Assembly: GCA_003254925.1 (NCBI GenBank)
Contig: QANZ01038708.1
Location: forward strand, 135,537-199,536
Direction: 5' to 3'
Source of the DNA: Chamaecrista fasciculata
Lineage: Eukaryota > Streptophyta > Magnoliopsida > Fabales > Fabaceae
Length of the DNA: 64,000 nucleotides
Shown: piece by piece, positions 36,233-47,595 of the stretch
How positions within the stretch are numbered: the first letter of the stretch is position 1
Layout: each line of letters begins with the position of its first letter
Translations under genes and position numbers: made by a program
The notes under the pieces: model-generated
Seen by the model: the letters and a program-made list of their open reading frames with translations, nothing else
Told to the model about the DNA's origin: nothing
Databases searched by the model: none

Positions 36233-36683
36233 TTATTAAAAAATGGTACTGACATGATGAACCAAATAATGTATATACTAATTAATTTTATATCTTTCCA
36301 AATCTTTTGATTCTCAATCTCCAAAATCATGTAATATATATCTTTAATATCAATGTATATGAGATTTTCATAAAATAGAGAATATTGAGAGTTATATTTG
36401 AGAAAGTCACGTAACTTTTCAAATCTTCACTACTTTATAGTTATTTAAAACATAATAAAATTTTAAAATTAAAGAGTTATTTTGATCTTAAATGTATGTC
36501 TTGGTGTTCAATTTGATCCTTAATATATGCTATTTTTGAATGTGATCATATTTATCTCGTTTCATACTCGAATGTAACAAGTTTAGTTGCTTTTGAAGAG
36601 TATTTGCTTTATCTGTCGTCAACAAAGAAGTCAAATCAAATCCAATCAAATTAAATAAAGTTGGTCATATTTCCCTCGTTTCA
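36233..36683. other. duplicated upstream flank of the NHL genes plus one arm of a fold-back element
   Basis: 36250-36440 (GATGAACCAAATAAT, then AATATTGAGAGTTA) recurs near 41620 and 42060-42870 beside NHL copy 2, supporting a segmental duplication. About 36465-36690 is one arm of the 20988-22835 repeat family. Confidence 0.5.
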
Positions 36684-36989
36684 TTTCTGAATAGGCCAAA
36701 GTCCTATTTTGGTCCTTCTGTTATGCTCATTGTTCCAAATAGGTCCCTCAGTTATTTTTCGTTCCATATTGGTTCCTCAGTTATCCAAAACTTGTCAAAG
36801 TTGGTCCCTCTAACGTTTTCCATCCATTTTCCGTTAAAAAAATAGGAAAAATAAGCTTTCATCCCCAAAAGTTTTATTTTCTTATATTAAGGTCATTTTC
36901 TTTTTATAATAGGATCAAACCGTAAGAAAAGAAAATAAGTTAAGATTTTAAGTGAATTTGCCCAAAAACAAAAAATTCTCTCTCCCTCT

Positions 36990-37019
36990 CGAACACTACT
37001 CTCTCTCTCTCCCCCTCGG

Positions 37020-37077
<58 letters not shown>

Positions 37078-37153
37078 ACTCTCTCTACNCACACCACTCT
37101 CTCTCTACCCCTCGGCTCTCTCTCTCTCTCCCCCTCGGCTCTCTCTCTCCGTC
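36990..37153 (+). repeat. (CT)n(CA)n microsatellite in the left arm
   Basis: CTCTCT and CACACA runs with an N at 37089 flanked by near-identical CACCACTCTCTC words, so its length is probably unreliable. Confidence 0.9.
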
Positions 37154-37534
37154 ATGTGCGATTCCAACATCCACACGGTCAACCCTCTCGTTAGCTGGCA
37201 AAAGTGTGTTCCCGTCAAGCCGTTCTTCGATTCCGTCGACTCCGTCACGAAATTCGACGCCGAATTAGAATTGTCATGAGAGAATCCGTCGGGTCCGATT
37301 TTGTTATCGGTGGGAACAAGGAGGTTGACGGTGGCGGCGGTTGAGGGAATCCTCCGCCGCCGCCGTCAACCTCCTTGTTCCCACCAATAACGGAATCGGA
37401 CTCGACAGATTCCCTCACGACAATTCTGAATCGGCGTTGGATTCCGTATTGGCGGAATCGAAGAACGGCTTGACAGGAACACGCTTGTGCCAGCGAACGA
37501 GAGGGTTGGCCGAGTGGATGTTGGAATCGCACAT
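37154..37534. pseudogene. captured CONSTANS-like B-box fragment, two inverted copies
   Basis: Reading down the minus strand from 37534 gives IHSANPLVRWHKRVPVKPFF after Cys-Asp-Ser-Asn. Reading up the plus strand from 37154 gives the diverged twin IHTVNPLVSWQKCVPVKPFF. C-D-x-x-I-H-S-A-N-P-L-A-R-R-H-x-R-V-P-V is the end of the second B-box zinc finger in CONSTANS-like proteins, nuclear regulators of flowering and light responses. The minus copy keeps the His ligands; the plus copy has lost the second (Gln for His). There is no first B-box and no CCT domain, so neither can work as a CO-like protein. Confidence 0.78.
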
Positions 37535-37900
37535 GACGGAGAGAGAGAGAGAGAGAGAGAGCCGAGGGGTAGAGAGAGAGAGAGAGGTGTTCGTGAGGGA
37601 GAGAAAATTTTGTGTTTTTGGACAAATTCACTTAAAATCTTAATTTATTTTCCTTTCTTACGGTTTGATCCTATTATAAAAAGAAAATGACCTTAATATA
37701 AGAAAATAAAACTTTTGGGGATGAAAGCTTATTTTTCCTATTTTTTTAACGAAAAAATGGATGGAAAACGTTAGAGGGACCAACTTTTACAAGTTTTGGA
37801 TAACTGAGGGACCAATATGGAACGAAAAATAACTGAGGGACCTATTTGAAACAATGAGCATATCAGAGGGACCAAAATAGGACTTTGGCCTTTCTGAATA

Positions 37901-39200
37901 TGACAAATTTAAAGTTACGATATATTGTTAAGAATATTTTTTTTTCCTCAATTGGGTGGAGACTATAAATCAACAATTCAAATTGGGATTAGGTTGGAAA
38001 GTAGGGCTGGAACCAAAAAATAATTTTATAAAAAATTAATTAAACTCTATTTACTAATAATTTCAATTAGACAAAATCAAAGACCAGTAATCCATTTGTA
38101 TATAGATAAAAATGACTCGTGTTTTGAATTTTAGAGCAAGAGGCATATGTATGCACTAGCTAATAAGTAGTGATGTTGTTTATAAGTTTTAAAATACATT
38201 AAATAAATTATAATTCGAAAAATACATATATTAACGAAAAAAAATATTTTTAACGAAAAAAAAATGCAAGCTCAACTAACTCGTTTGTTATTGGATTTTC
38301 TAATCACAGTTATGATTTTCAAAACGGATGAACATGAATTTTAGTATTAAAATGAGAAAACTAGCAATTCGATCCCTGAATTTTGGACGCTGTAGTTGAT
38401 AGGTCCCTGAATTTTGCGAAGTGTACAAGCCGGTCTCGAATTTTATTTTCAAAATGTCATACTAATAGGTCAACACCCGTTATCTTAAAAAAAAAATACT
38501 GCCACGTCAATAAAAAATGACACATCAACATTTCGTCATTGCACTTATAGATCCTGACCTATTTTTATTTCATTATTCTCAAATCCTCAAAATAAAATTG
38601 TAAAGTATCATAAATCTATTCTAAACATTCCAATTTAGTCATTAAAAATATTAAAAACCCTAAACCCTAAAACCTTAAAAAAAATTGAGTTGAACAATTA
38701 CATCATTGACCCATTCTTATCATTATTCCCATTTTCCCCTTTTATTTCATCATCTTTATTCATTTTAGTCTCAAATCTTCAAAATAAAATTATAAAGTGT
38801 CCCATAATGTAACTCTTCCAAACATTCCAATTTAGTCCTTAAAAATATTAAAAACTCTATAATCCTAAACCCTAAACCCCTAAAACTTAATTTTTTTTAA
38901 TCTTCATCTTCATCTTTTCAGATTATTTTTTTTTAATCTTCATGATCATCTCTTGTCTTCTCATATCATCATCATCATCTTCTTCCACCTCCCAAAACCC
39001 TGTCATGCCAAATCCCCAATTTCAATTTCAAGAATAATAACATAAACACTCACTCACACAAAGAGCAATGGTAAGTAATTAATGAAGGGAATGGATGATA
39101 ATGTAATATAAATTTTGTAAAGTGGTGTGTAGAGAAATTTCATAGTTTTGATAAAAGAGGAAATGGATAAAAATGAACAGTAATAGAGTCCGGCCACTAC
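37901..39200. other. intergenic DNA with a one-armed MULE remnant (about 38360-38900)
   Basis: 38360-38480 has GGTCCCTGAATTTT-type arm sequence, and 38570-38900 is related to the tandem units inside the 4968-7157 element (CATTCCAATTTAGTC, AAACCCTAAACCC). No opposite arm is found, so it is a truncated relative. The rest is AT-rich without genes. Confidence 0.55.
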
Positions 39201-39888
39201 ATACATAACATGTCATATTCTCTGATCTCTTTATTTCTAATTAATCACTAGGAGAACTAAAAGTAAAAGTGCCCACAATTGTTACACGCAAGGGGTGGAT
39301 GTAGAATTAGAAGTAGAAGGAAGATTTGAAGAATTTTCAGTGAATGAGTTTGAGAGTAGTGGATAACAGTGATCAACTCTGGCCTCATGATGGATCTTGT
39401 CCATAACAAAAAAGTACTTGTTCCTTTGTATTTCATAGCGGGCAAACAAGGTGACACCCCCAAATATTAAGTCATTATCATCACCATTAATAATATGAGT
39501 TGCCACGTCATCATCCACGTACTGTTGGTCCGCCGTGAACTGAAGGCTAACACGTGTCTCCCCCATGTGTTGGTGGTGTATGAAAGGTGGAAGGAGAATC
39601 GACGCCACCTCAAGATCACGTGACTTGTACCAAAGTTGCACGTGAAGAGCCGTGTAATTGATGGAAAGTGTGGGGTTAGGGTTTTCCAGAATAAGCGTCA
39701 TGTTCCATCGGCCGCTCACCAAGTAGTTGACGGCGCCGTCGCCATCGACTGAGTTATTGAAGAGGTTGACGGTGGCGCTGACGGTGGTAGCATCGGCGAT
39801 CTGGAATTTAGGGGAAAGGATTTCATCTTCTAGAGAAGTGACCATAGCCAGAAAGCTCCACAAGGCGATAATTATGAGAAGAAAGATT

Positions 39889-41431
39889 GAGGGTGTGTTT
39901 GGGTGAGAAGTATGTAATGAAATGAGAAAATTATGTAATGAAATGGTAATGAGAAAATTATGTAATGAAATGGTAATGAAAATGGTGTTTGGATAAGTTT
40001 GAGATGTAATGAAAAAAATTGGATGTGAAATTATGAAAATGGGTATGTAATGATTGTGGTTGGTTGAAATAATTGTATGGGTTTTTTAAAATTGTATAGG
40101 GGTAGAATTGATAATTGATAATGGAAATAGATAGAATTGATAATGGGCGAGAAGTATGTAATGAAATGAGAAAATTATGTAATGAAATGGTAATGAGAAA
40201 ATTATGTAATGAAATGGTGTTTGGATAAGTTTGAGATGTAATGAAAAAAATTGGATGTGAAATTATGAAAATGGGTATGTAATGATTGTGGTTGGTTGTG
40301 TGGTTGGTTGAAATAATTGTATGGGTTTTTTAAAATTGTATAGGGGTAGAATTGATAATTGATAATGGAAATAGATAGAAANNNNNNNNNNNNNNNNNNN
40401 NNNNNNNNNNNNNNNNNNNNNNNNNNNNNNNNNNNNNNNNNNNNNNNNNNNNNNNNNNNNNNNNNNNNNNNNNNNNNNNNNNNNNNNNNNNNNNNNNNNN
40501 NNNNNNNNNNNNNNNNNNNNNNNNNNNNNNNNNNNNNNNNNNNNNNNNNNNNNNNNNNNNNNNNNNNNNNNNNNNNNNNNNNNNNNNNNNNNNNNNNNNN
40601 NNNNNNNNNNNNNNNNNNNNNNNNNNNNNNNNNNNNNNNNNNNNNNNNNNNNNNNNNNNNNNNNNNNNNNNNNNNNNNNNNNNNNNNNNNNNNNNNNNNN
40701 NNNNNNNNNNNNNNNNNNNNNNNNNNNNNNNNNNNNNNNNNNNNNNNNNNNNNNNNNNNNNNNNNNNNNNNNNNNNNNNNNNNNNNNNNNNNNNNNNNNN
40801 NNNNNNNNNNNNNNNNNNNNNNNNNNNNNNNNNNNNNNNNNNNNNNNNNNNNNNNNNNNNNNNNNNNNNNNNNNNNNNNNNNNNNNNNNNNNNNNNNNNN
40901 NNNNNNNNNNNNNNNNNNNNNNNNNNNNNNNNNNNNNNNNNNNNNNNNNNNNNNNNNNNNNNNNNNNNNNNNNNNNNNNNNNNNNNNNNNNNNNNNNNNN
41001 NNNNNNNNNNNNNNNNNNNNNNNNNNNNNNNNNNNNNNNNNNNNNNNNNNNNNNNNNNNNNNNNNNNNNNNNNNNNNNNNNNNNNNNNNNNNNNNNNNNN
41101 NNNNNNNAAAAAAGAAAAAATGATGAGTGGAGAGAGAAAGTTGTAAGTGTAATAAATGAGGGTATTGAAAATTACTATTTTGCTAAATAATTTTTTTATA
41201 TTTGTATTAGAGTATAGGTAATTATAGGTATTTGAGTAGGGGTATGTTAGTAATTGGGTATGAAATATGTAATGAAATGAGTTGGTAATGAAGTGTAATT
41301 TTTGTAATGACTTTATAATTGAAAAACAAACACCCAAATAGCACTGTAGCTTAAGTTATGTAATAAAAATGGGGATAATGAAATTATAATGGGATTATAA
41401 TGACCTTGTAATGGACAGCCAAACGCACCCT
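39889..41431. mobile_element. element(s) inserted in NHL copy 2, GGGTGTGTTTGG ends
   Basis: The left terminus GGGTGTGTTTGGGTG and right terminus CAGCCAAACGCACCC are inverted, with TGA on both sides (39886-39888, 41432-41434). A 3 bp target and GGG/CCC ends suggest PIF/Harbinger. A further CAAACACCCAAATAG at 41328-41342 looks like the end of a second, nested member. Inside are repeated ATGTAATGAAATGG words, a duplicated ~190 bp segment (39900-40090, 40150-40340) and a 726 bp N run. Confidence 0.6.
40382..41107. other. assembly gap (N run)
   Basis: 726 undetermined bases within the repeated interior of the inserted element. Frames reported through it are artefacts. Confidence 0.99.
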
Positions 41432-41674
41432 GAAATTTCCAAACACGAAGGTTCATCATCTTTCGACGATGAGGACGGCCTCTTTGTCTTTGGAATTGGG
41501 AGAGCATTCACATGTTTCGACAATGGCAATTTTAACGACTCATCATCACTTTCACTGTTACAATCCGCCGCCACCATATTCTTCTTTTTCCCCTTTTTTT
41601 CAATGGAATTGTTTCATGTGATGAACCAAATAATATAGTATTTATATATTCTCAAGGAAGAATTAAAATTTTAT

Positions 41675-41891
41675 GAGTAAACTACTAAATAGGTCCTCGA
41701 ATTTTTCTAACATTTGTCAAATAGGTCCTTTTGTGCATGTTATTCGGGGACCTATTTGATTAACGTTAGAAAAATTCAGGGACCTATTTGACTCGTTAGA
41801 AAAATTTGGGGACCTATTTGTCAATTTCCTAAATTCGGGGACCAATCTGTCAACGAGCCAATAATCCAGGGACCAATTTGGTAGTTTACTC
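41675..41891. mobile_element. 217 bp MITE related to the 4968-7157 MULE
   Basis: Ends GAGTAAACTACTAAATAGG/CCAATTTGGTAGTTTACTC, a compact fold-back with repeated GGGGACCTATTTG words, flanked by the exact 10 bp TSD AAAATTTTAT (41665-41674, 41892-41901). Confidence 0.88.
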
Positions 41892-41901
41892 AAAATTTTA
41901 T

Positions 41902-42275
41902 AATATACTACATTTATTATTCAATTTTAAGGTCTTTTAAATTTTTTTTTGGTATTCGAAAACAGTGATTAATCTTTAGGGTTCTCAGATAAAATCTTTT
42001 GATTATATTGTATATTTGTATTTGTATTTGTATGTCAATCTCCACATCATATCATATCTTCTGATAAAGGTTTCATAAAATTGAAAATATTGACAGTTAA
42101 TATTATTTGACAAAGTTAGGTAACTTTTCCAGATATTCATTATTTTAGCCATTTTTAATATTAAGTTAAAATATAAGAAACTGCTGAATTTATCTTATAA
42201 ATACTATATATTTCATTCTATACTATATGCTTTCTAAAATTTTTTAGTATATTTATCAATCTCCAAATCATTATA
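41902..42275. other. duplicated upstream flank of NHL copy 2
   Basis: AT-rich. Shares scattered stretches (TTTCATAAAATTGAAAATATTGACAG) with 36350-36400. No gene. Confidence 0.45.
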
Positions 42276-42285
42276 TAATATCTTA

Positions 42286-42798
42286 AGCCAAAGTCCTATT
42301 GTGGTCCCCTAGTTATGCTTAGTGTTCCAAATTGGTCCCCCAGTTATTTTTCGTTCCATATTGGTCCCCCAGTTATACAAAATTGGCAAAATTGGTCCCT
42401 CTAACAATTTCCATCCATTTTTCTGTTTTAAAAAAAAGATAAAATTGATTTTTAACTCCTTTTTTGCATTAAGGATCTTTTTCTCTATAATAGAACCAAA
42501 ATGTAAGAAAAAAACATGGGGTTTTAGTTTATTTCACACCAAAAAATAATCTCTCTCTCTCTTTTATATTTTGGTTTTATTATAGAGAACAAGATTCTTA
42601 ATGCAAAAAATTTAAACTTTTAGGACTTAAAAATCAATTTTATCTTTTTTTTTTTTACAGAAAAATGGATGAAAACTGTTGGAGGGACCAACTTTGCCTA
42701 GTTTTGTATAACTGGGGGACCAATATGGAACGAAAAATAACTGAGGGACCAATTTAGAACACTGAGCATAACTGGGAGACCAAAATAGGACTTTGGCC
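42286..42798. mobile_element. 513 bp MITE of the GGCCAAAGTCC MULE family
   Basis: Arms (A)GCCAAAGTCCTATTGTGG/CCAAAATAGGACTTTGGCC cover nearly the whole length with no cargo, flanked by the 10 bp TSD TAATATCTTA (42276-42285, 42799-42808). This is the minimal form of the family that carries cargo at 33444 and 36694. Confidence 0.88.
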
Positions 42799-42985
42799 TA
42801 ATATCTTATCATACGAGATTTTCGTAACAGAAATATTGAGAGTAAATATTTGAGAATGTTACCTAACTTATATTATAAATTTTTTAATGTTAGGATAAAG
42901 AAGTACTATGAAAAATCATCTTCTTAATAGTATTAAATTAATTTAATAAATTATTAATTTGAGAATGATAAACTAGAAAATGGGT

Positions 42986-43568
42986 TGCACTTACCTAGTT
43001 CAACAGATGTAGGCTGCGAGAGCAAGTAATCGTCCAAGTATCTGCAAGAACTTCACAGGGGGGCCCTGCGAAGAATACTCCGATGCTCAAGTCAGTAAAT
43101 GAGAGATATGAGAGTGAGAGAATTCTGAGAGGCAAAGAGTAGCTAACCTTAAACAGTTGAGTTGAGCTCTATTTATAGAGCAGGGGGAGAGAGGTGGTCA
43201 GCGCGCGGGGCGCACCACGTAGCCAGACACGATCTCCACCAGCGGAGATGGCGGAGACCGAGATTTGCGGAGCAAAGCAATCGTGGGTGATTGCGTGTCG
43301 TCTCGCATGGCGGCGCCAGGAGACTGGAGAACGTGGGTGTGACTAAGGTCGTGACCCACGATCTCCCTCAACGAAGTTTGCGGGACAAGGCAGCCGTGGG
43401 TGTCTGCGAGTCAGTCCGGGCGCGCGCGCTGTGACACAGGGTGGAGCGCGGCCGCCTTTAATTTTCGGAGGGCACCCGAATGGCTTAAGTGCACCTTGAC
43501 AGGTTTGTAGGGGAGAGGGGGCCCGCCTCGAGGGCTACTTAGGCGTACGCCCAAATAGTGATGTATCA
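42986..43568 (-). mobile_element. 3' LTR of a Tat-lineage Ty3/gypsy element (fossil)
   Basis: Read on the minus strand it begins TGATACATCAC, has a TATA-like CTATTTATAG, the R/U5-type words ACTTGAGCATCGGAGTATTC and ends GGTAAGTGCA. This layout is typical of Tat/Ogre-type LTRs. Just outside its start is a purine tract (TAAGGAGGGACTTG on the minus strand) as expected next to a 3' LTR. GC-rich unlike its surroundings. The element's pol region is not in the window, so only the 3' part survives here. Confidence 0.75.
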
Positions 43569-46453
43569 CAAGTCCCTCCTTAAAGAAGCCAACGAGGCGG
43601 GCGCCCAGAATGTGCAGGAGTACTTGTGCAGGAGTACTTGTCCCCCACGCAGAGGAAGAAATAGGAAAGTTGGGCGTCCACATCAAGGGAATATGGAACG
43701 TCGAGGTTGCCGAGGCGGGCGGCCATGTGGTAGGTGGCACTGTCTTGTCACAGACACGTGTCACAACCTGGGTGGCTAGAGTTTGAAAAAGCAGAAATGC
43801 CTCGTTTGACGCACTTGAAAGGGTATTTAAGGGCTGAGCGAAGCGTCTCTCCCACTTTTGCTTCTTGCGTTCGAAAATTGAAGAGAGAGGAAGGAGAACA
43901 GCAACGATTGTACTTGTCGGAGTCGATTAGCCGCCGTCGGAGTTGAAGCACAGTGGTTGCGAGCGAGGATCGGTTCGAGTTCACGTTTCTTGGTAAGTAC
44001 TTCCTCGTGACTCTATGTTTATGCTATCTGGGTTAGGGTTTCGTAGTTGTAGCGTAGGGGAAAAGGTTTGAGGGGATATGTTTGCTGTCGCGAGTGTATG
44101 GCCGTCGCGAGTGATTGTTGGGGTGTGGGCAAAGTTTGCGAGAAACAGCGAAAAATGGGTTGGGGATTTCATCGAGTCGGGGCTCGGTTTCGTCTTGTGT
44201 GCGAATGTATTCGATGAATCTGGGTTGGGTGTTTGTCTGGGGTTTGTGTTGGTTGCGCTTGATGGGTGTTCGTTATCCTTCGTGAGGGGTCTGAGTATTG
44301 TGGTGTTCCTGGATTTGTTAGCAGTCATTGGAGTTCCTGAGGAATCTGGGTTTTCTAGGTGTGTGTTCGTCGTGCTCATGTGTTTGTATGAATGTGTATG
44401 TGTGTTCTGGGTTGCAACAGTGCCGGGTGTGCTTTGGGGCGTGCACCCTGTCTGAGTGGGTGAGGGGACCGGGCGGTTTTAGCTTGCGGGGTGTGTGTTG
44501 GGTCATATGGTGACACTTGTGTGTTTTCTTTTTGGTAGGTTGCGAAGAGTGAGCAGTAGTTAAACAGCAGGGCGAGCGCCTCACGTTATTGCAACATTCG
44601 AACTAATAATCGTGGGTACTATGTCTTCAGGTACCTCCTAATCCCTTGTGCTTTGACTTTTCTGGCGAGTGTTAGAGACCATGGTGGTCATTAGGGAGTT
44701 AGAAGAAGGTGAAGAACTAAGTAGAGTTAGTAGTTTGACTACACAGGGCAGTAGTTCTGTGGATTTAGAGGAGGTACGTCGCTCACTAGACGAAGTGGTG
44801 CAGCGGGCGACCGAACTGCTATCCAAACGGGCGTGTAACGCGAGGGGCGCGCAGGGCATTTATAGGGGGTGTTTGGATTTAGTTGCTTTCAAACCAGCAA
44901 ACATGTCGGAGACAACCGAAGAGGAGTTGGTGCTGGAGCTTTCTGACCGAGAGGAAGATGAACCAGCGAGGGTGATGGGTGAGCCAACGGGCACCCTGAG
45001 CGGGTCAGCGGCCGAGGGGGAGCGCCTGATTATGGCTCGCGACGAGGTTACGTGGGATGCTGCGGAGGGGTATGGTAATCCCGAGGTCAGGGCGACCAAG
45101 GGGCCGCCAGTAGAGCCATCAAGATTTGACAGTGAAGAGGATCTGGAGGCGGTCCACGATGCCTACTTTGGGCCAGGGTCCGGTCGAGAGACGAGCGGCA
45201 TGGCCGTGGGGGTGTGGGATGATAACAATTCGATGTGGTGGACTCATCGGCGGGGGTTCATCGTACACGAGGTCCTCCTGCGGGAGTGTAGCTCCGACCT
45301 GCCATTTACTGATTTTGAGGTGGAGTTGCCGAATCACCTCAACTGCTGTCCAGCGCAGCTGATGGCGAACAGCTGGAGGAGTATAAAGTTCTTACAGTAT
45401 GCAGCCTGGTCTGTCGGCGTGCATCTGACTGTAAGACTGTTCCTGTACTGGTTCTCGGTGAAGCCTGGGGACAACGGGCGTGTGAACATACAAAGGAAGG
45501 GGGGAAGCCTGAGCGGATTTCCAGCTAGTATAAGCAACTGGAAGAACTGGAAGGATAGGTATTTCCCCATTGTGCAAAATGGGATGGAGCGCCCGTGGTG
45601 GGTGAGAGAGCAGTATGACCGCCCGTTGTTCCCCGTGGCATGGTCAGATGCCGATACAAGGTTGAGCCCGATAAAAAGGGGACACTTGAGCGAGGAGGAG
45701 CGGCGGGCGGATAGGCTCCTTAGCTCGTTTTATCGCCATTATACACAATCATGTAATATGTTAATTGACTCTTCTTGATTGATATGCTATGTGTTTGTGT
45801 GGATAGCTCCTAACCAATTTGTTGTTCGTTTTGCAGCTTTGACCGATGCGCAGAGGAGGCCGAGCGACCAGGGGGCCGGAAGCTCAGCCGCGGCAGGTCG
45901 GTTGGAGAGGGCAGGTGAGCAGGCGCGCGCACAAGCTTCTGCACCAGCTGGGGTGCGGGCGCCGCCAATTGCACCTGGTGTAAGGCAGAGAGATCCAGGG
46001 CCCTCATCTCGTGCTCCAGTGGCTTCCGAAGGCGCAGGGCAGGCGTCGGCGAGCCCGACGAAAAGGAGAGCGGGGCCACCAGTGCTGGCACTTGGTGGAA
46101 TGAGACAGGCGGGTGCCCCGTCTGGAAGGGGGAAGAAAGCTGACGGCAAAGGGAAGGGGCTAGCGGGGGGAGGTGAAAAGGAGGGCCCACCAGCCAAAAG
46201 GGCGCGCACGAGCAGTCCAGCGGATCCCGGGGTTTTTATCCACTGGGATGATGAAGAGTTGGATCGATTCATCAAGGTTAGCCATCTAGATGGTGATGGG
46301 CCGAGCAACCCGCGGATGGATATGTCGCACGATCGGAGGGTCAACGAGAATGGGGAGGCCGAGTTTCCATACTTGCCGTCGCAGCCAAACAGAGGGCGGT
46401 TCTCGGGCATAGCCTCCATCGAAGCCCTGTACTCCAACGGCACCTATGAGTGA
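43569..46453 (+). mobile_element. antisense extra ORF region of the Tat-type element (PF04195-like)
   Basis: Next to the LTR, and running opposite to the element, is a gene-like unit: TATA-like GGTATTTAAGG (about 43821), a leader with a probable donor CTTGGTAAGTAC (about 43990), then an open block from the ATG at 44681 to about 45770 and a second block of about 220 codons to 46453 after an intron-like gap. The first block has LPFTDFEVELPNHLNCCPAQ and FLQYAAWSVGVHLTVRLFLY, resembling the 'putative gypsy type transposon' domain (PF04195). Known Tat elements carry just such an antisense ORF between pol and the 3' LTR. The second block is Ala/Gly/Pro-rich and basic. The blocks read openly, but the element as a whole is incomplete. 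Confidence 0.65.
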
Positions 46454-46572
46454 TTTCATTTGGAGTGTATCTCATGGTAGTCTACTTTTGTTTACATCTT
46501 GTGGATACAAATAAGCGTGTGCCAATAAGAATGGGGAAGAAAGGATTTGCAGACAGATTCTAATTTGCAGTT

Positions 46573-47082
46573 GTGACAGTACTTGGCGTAGGTTATGGGG
46601 ACATTATATGCTATGACAAAGGACCAATGTGTGCTTGGATTTTATATTGTATCTTTGTCAACCATATGTTCCATGACACATTTGGACAAATATTACTGCT
46701 ACTAAGAGGGTGTATATTTAAATCCACCGCCATCAAAGGGTTGATTCTTCATAAGAATAAACCCAATAAAGTGAAGACATTCCCGAAAGTGGTATTTTCT
46801 TTTCTCATGATTCTCATCAGTCTGGGAATAAGGGCATTGGTCTTCTGCTTGAAAGAAGAAAAGGCGAATAATACAACAGGATTATATTTTGCACATGTTT
46901 CCATCACAACTATTGGGTATGGTGATGCGGTTATTTCACACAGGGGCGGTAAATACTTGGTCAGCTTTTGGTTATTAACATGCACTCGGCTATTCCTCAA
47001 TTCTGTTGATTATTTAATAAAGGGATTGTTGTCGGTGTTAAGAGAATTGATTGAAGGAGCCTTGAATTGCATATTCAATTGA
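46573..47082 (+). pseudogene. two-pore K+ channel (TPK/KCO) fragment
   Basis: An open stretch of ~169 codons follows an acceptor-like TTTGCAG (about 46570). It has two K+ selectivity filters, LGVGYGD near the start and TTIGYGD at about residue 113, with hydrophobic helices between and after (SFLMILISLGIRALVFCL, YLVSFWLLTCTRLFLN). Two pore loops in one chain is the TPK plan; TPKs release K+ from the vacuole. The N-terminal half before pore 1 (14-3-3 site and first membrane helix) is missing, and it ends without the EF-hands. The preceding 3.5 kb is retrotransposon. I read it as a truncated, probably dead fragment, though the frame has no internal stop. Confidence 0.72.
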
Positions 47083-47595
47083 GGTATATTTCTTTATTCC
47101 TAGAGTTGTTTTGTTCTTAGATGTATAATTTCCTTGACTATATGCATATGCTCTTATCTTTAGGGGCAGACTCCAACCGGGAGTTAATGATGGTTGGAAC
47201 CCACTGGCTCTTTAAAGTTGGTTTTCTCTAAAGGATCCCCGAAGATCTTTCGTGTTTGTTGGAGAAGGAAGAGTTGATGATATGTGTATGCTGTTATCTT
47301 TACGGTTATTAATAGTTGTGGACAAATTTAGTTGTTTTCTGTAACTAAATGACTGTTAGCATTCCAGAGGAAAGACTATTATTAATATAGTTGTTTTTTG
47401 TTAAAATGTTCTTGGACCTTGTATTTTCTCTTCTAAAATAATCTCATATATAAATTATGAGGTACAATTGAACACTGACATAGTAGGGGAAACCTTGTTT
47501 AGATTTTATATTTAATCCCAAAATAAATGTTCATTGACTATCTATGTCAATCATTTAAATTGTTTCTGTTCTGCGCCGATGTAACTTATATGCAG
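47083..47595. other. spacer with a short dispersed repeat
   Basis: No gene. Holds the first of three related ~50 bp words (AACCCACTGGCTCTTTAAAG...GGATCCCCGAAGATCTTT at about 47198-47252) that recur at 48062 and 48137. Confidence 0.4.

Larger units (their letters stand above)
36694..37890. mobile_element. complete Pack-MULE (GGCCAAAGTCC family) with a palindromic CONSTANS-like fragment
   Basis: Inverted arms of ~320 bp end GGCCAAAGTCC/GGACTTTGGCC, flanked by a perfect 10 bp TSD TTTCTGAATA (36684-36693, 37891-37900). The arms pass through CT/GA microsatellite into captured coding sequence that is itself inverted around about 37345, so the whole element is nearly one long palindrome. A single-N join (37089) sits in the microsatellite. 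Confidence 0.88.
39282..41577 (-). pseudogene. NDR1/HIN1-like (LEA_2) gene, copy 2, split by a transposon
   Basis: The C-terminal part (39863 down to 39282) encodes the end of the membrane helix and a full LEA_2 domain (ATVNLFNNSVDGDGAVNY, SGRWNMTLILENPNP, VATHIINGDD, ENSSNLPSTSNS) without frame loss. The N-terminal start lies 1.5 kb away at 41577-41430 (SLKLPLSKHVNALPIPKTKR) and is clearly homologous to copy 1. Between them sits an inserted element bounded by GGGTGTGTTTGG and CCAAACGCACCC. Unless this insert is spliced out, which I cannot show, the gene is dead. Copy 1 and copy 2 differ at many codons, so the duplication is not recent. Confidence 0.78.

Noticed and set aside
40330-41337. 335- and 254-codon frames on both strands
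   Set aside because: Made of Ns from the assembly gap.
45787-46443. 218-codon minus-strand frame opposite the second antisense-ORF block
   Set aside because: GC-rich shadow of the plus-strand block, without domain features.
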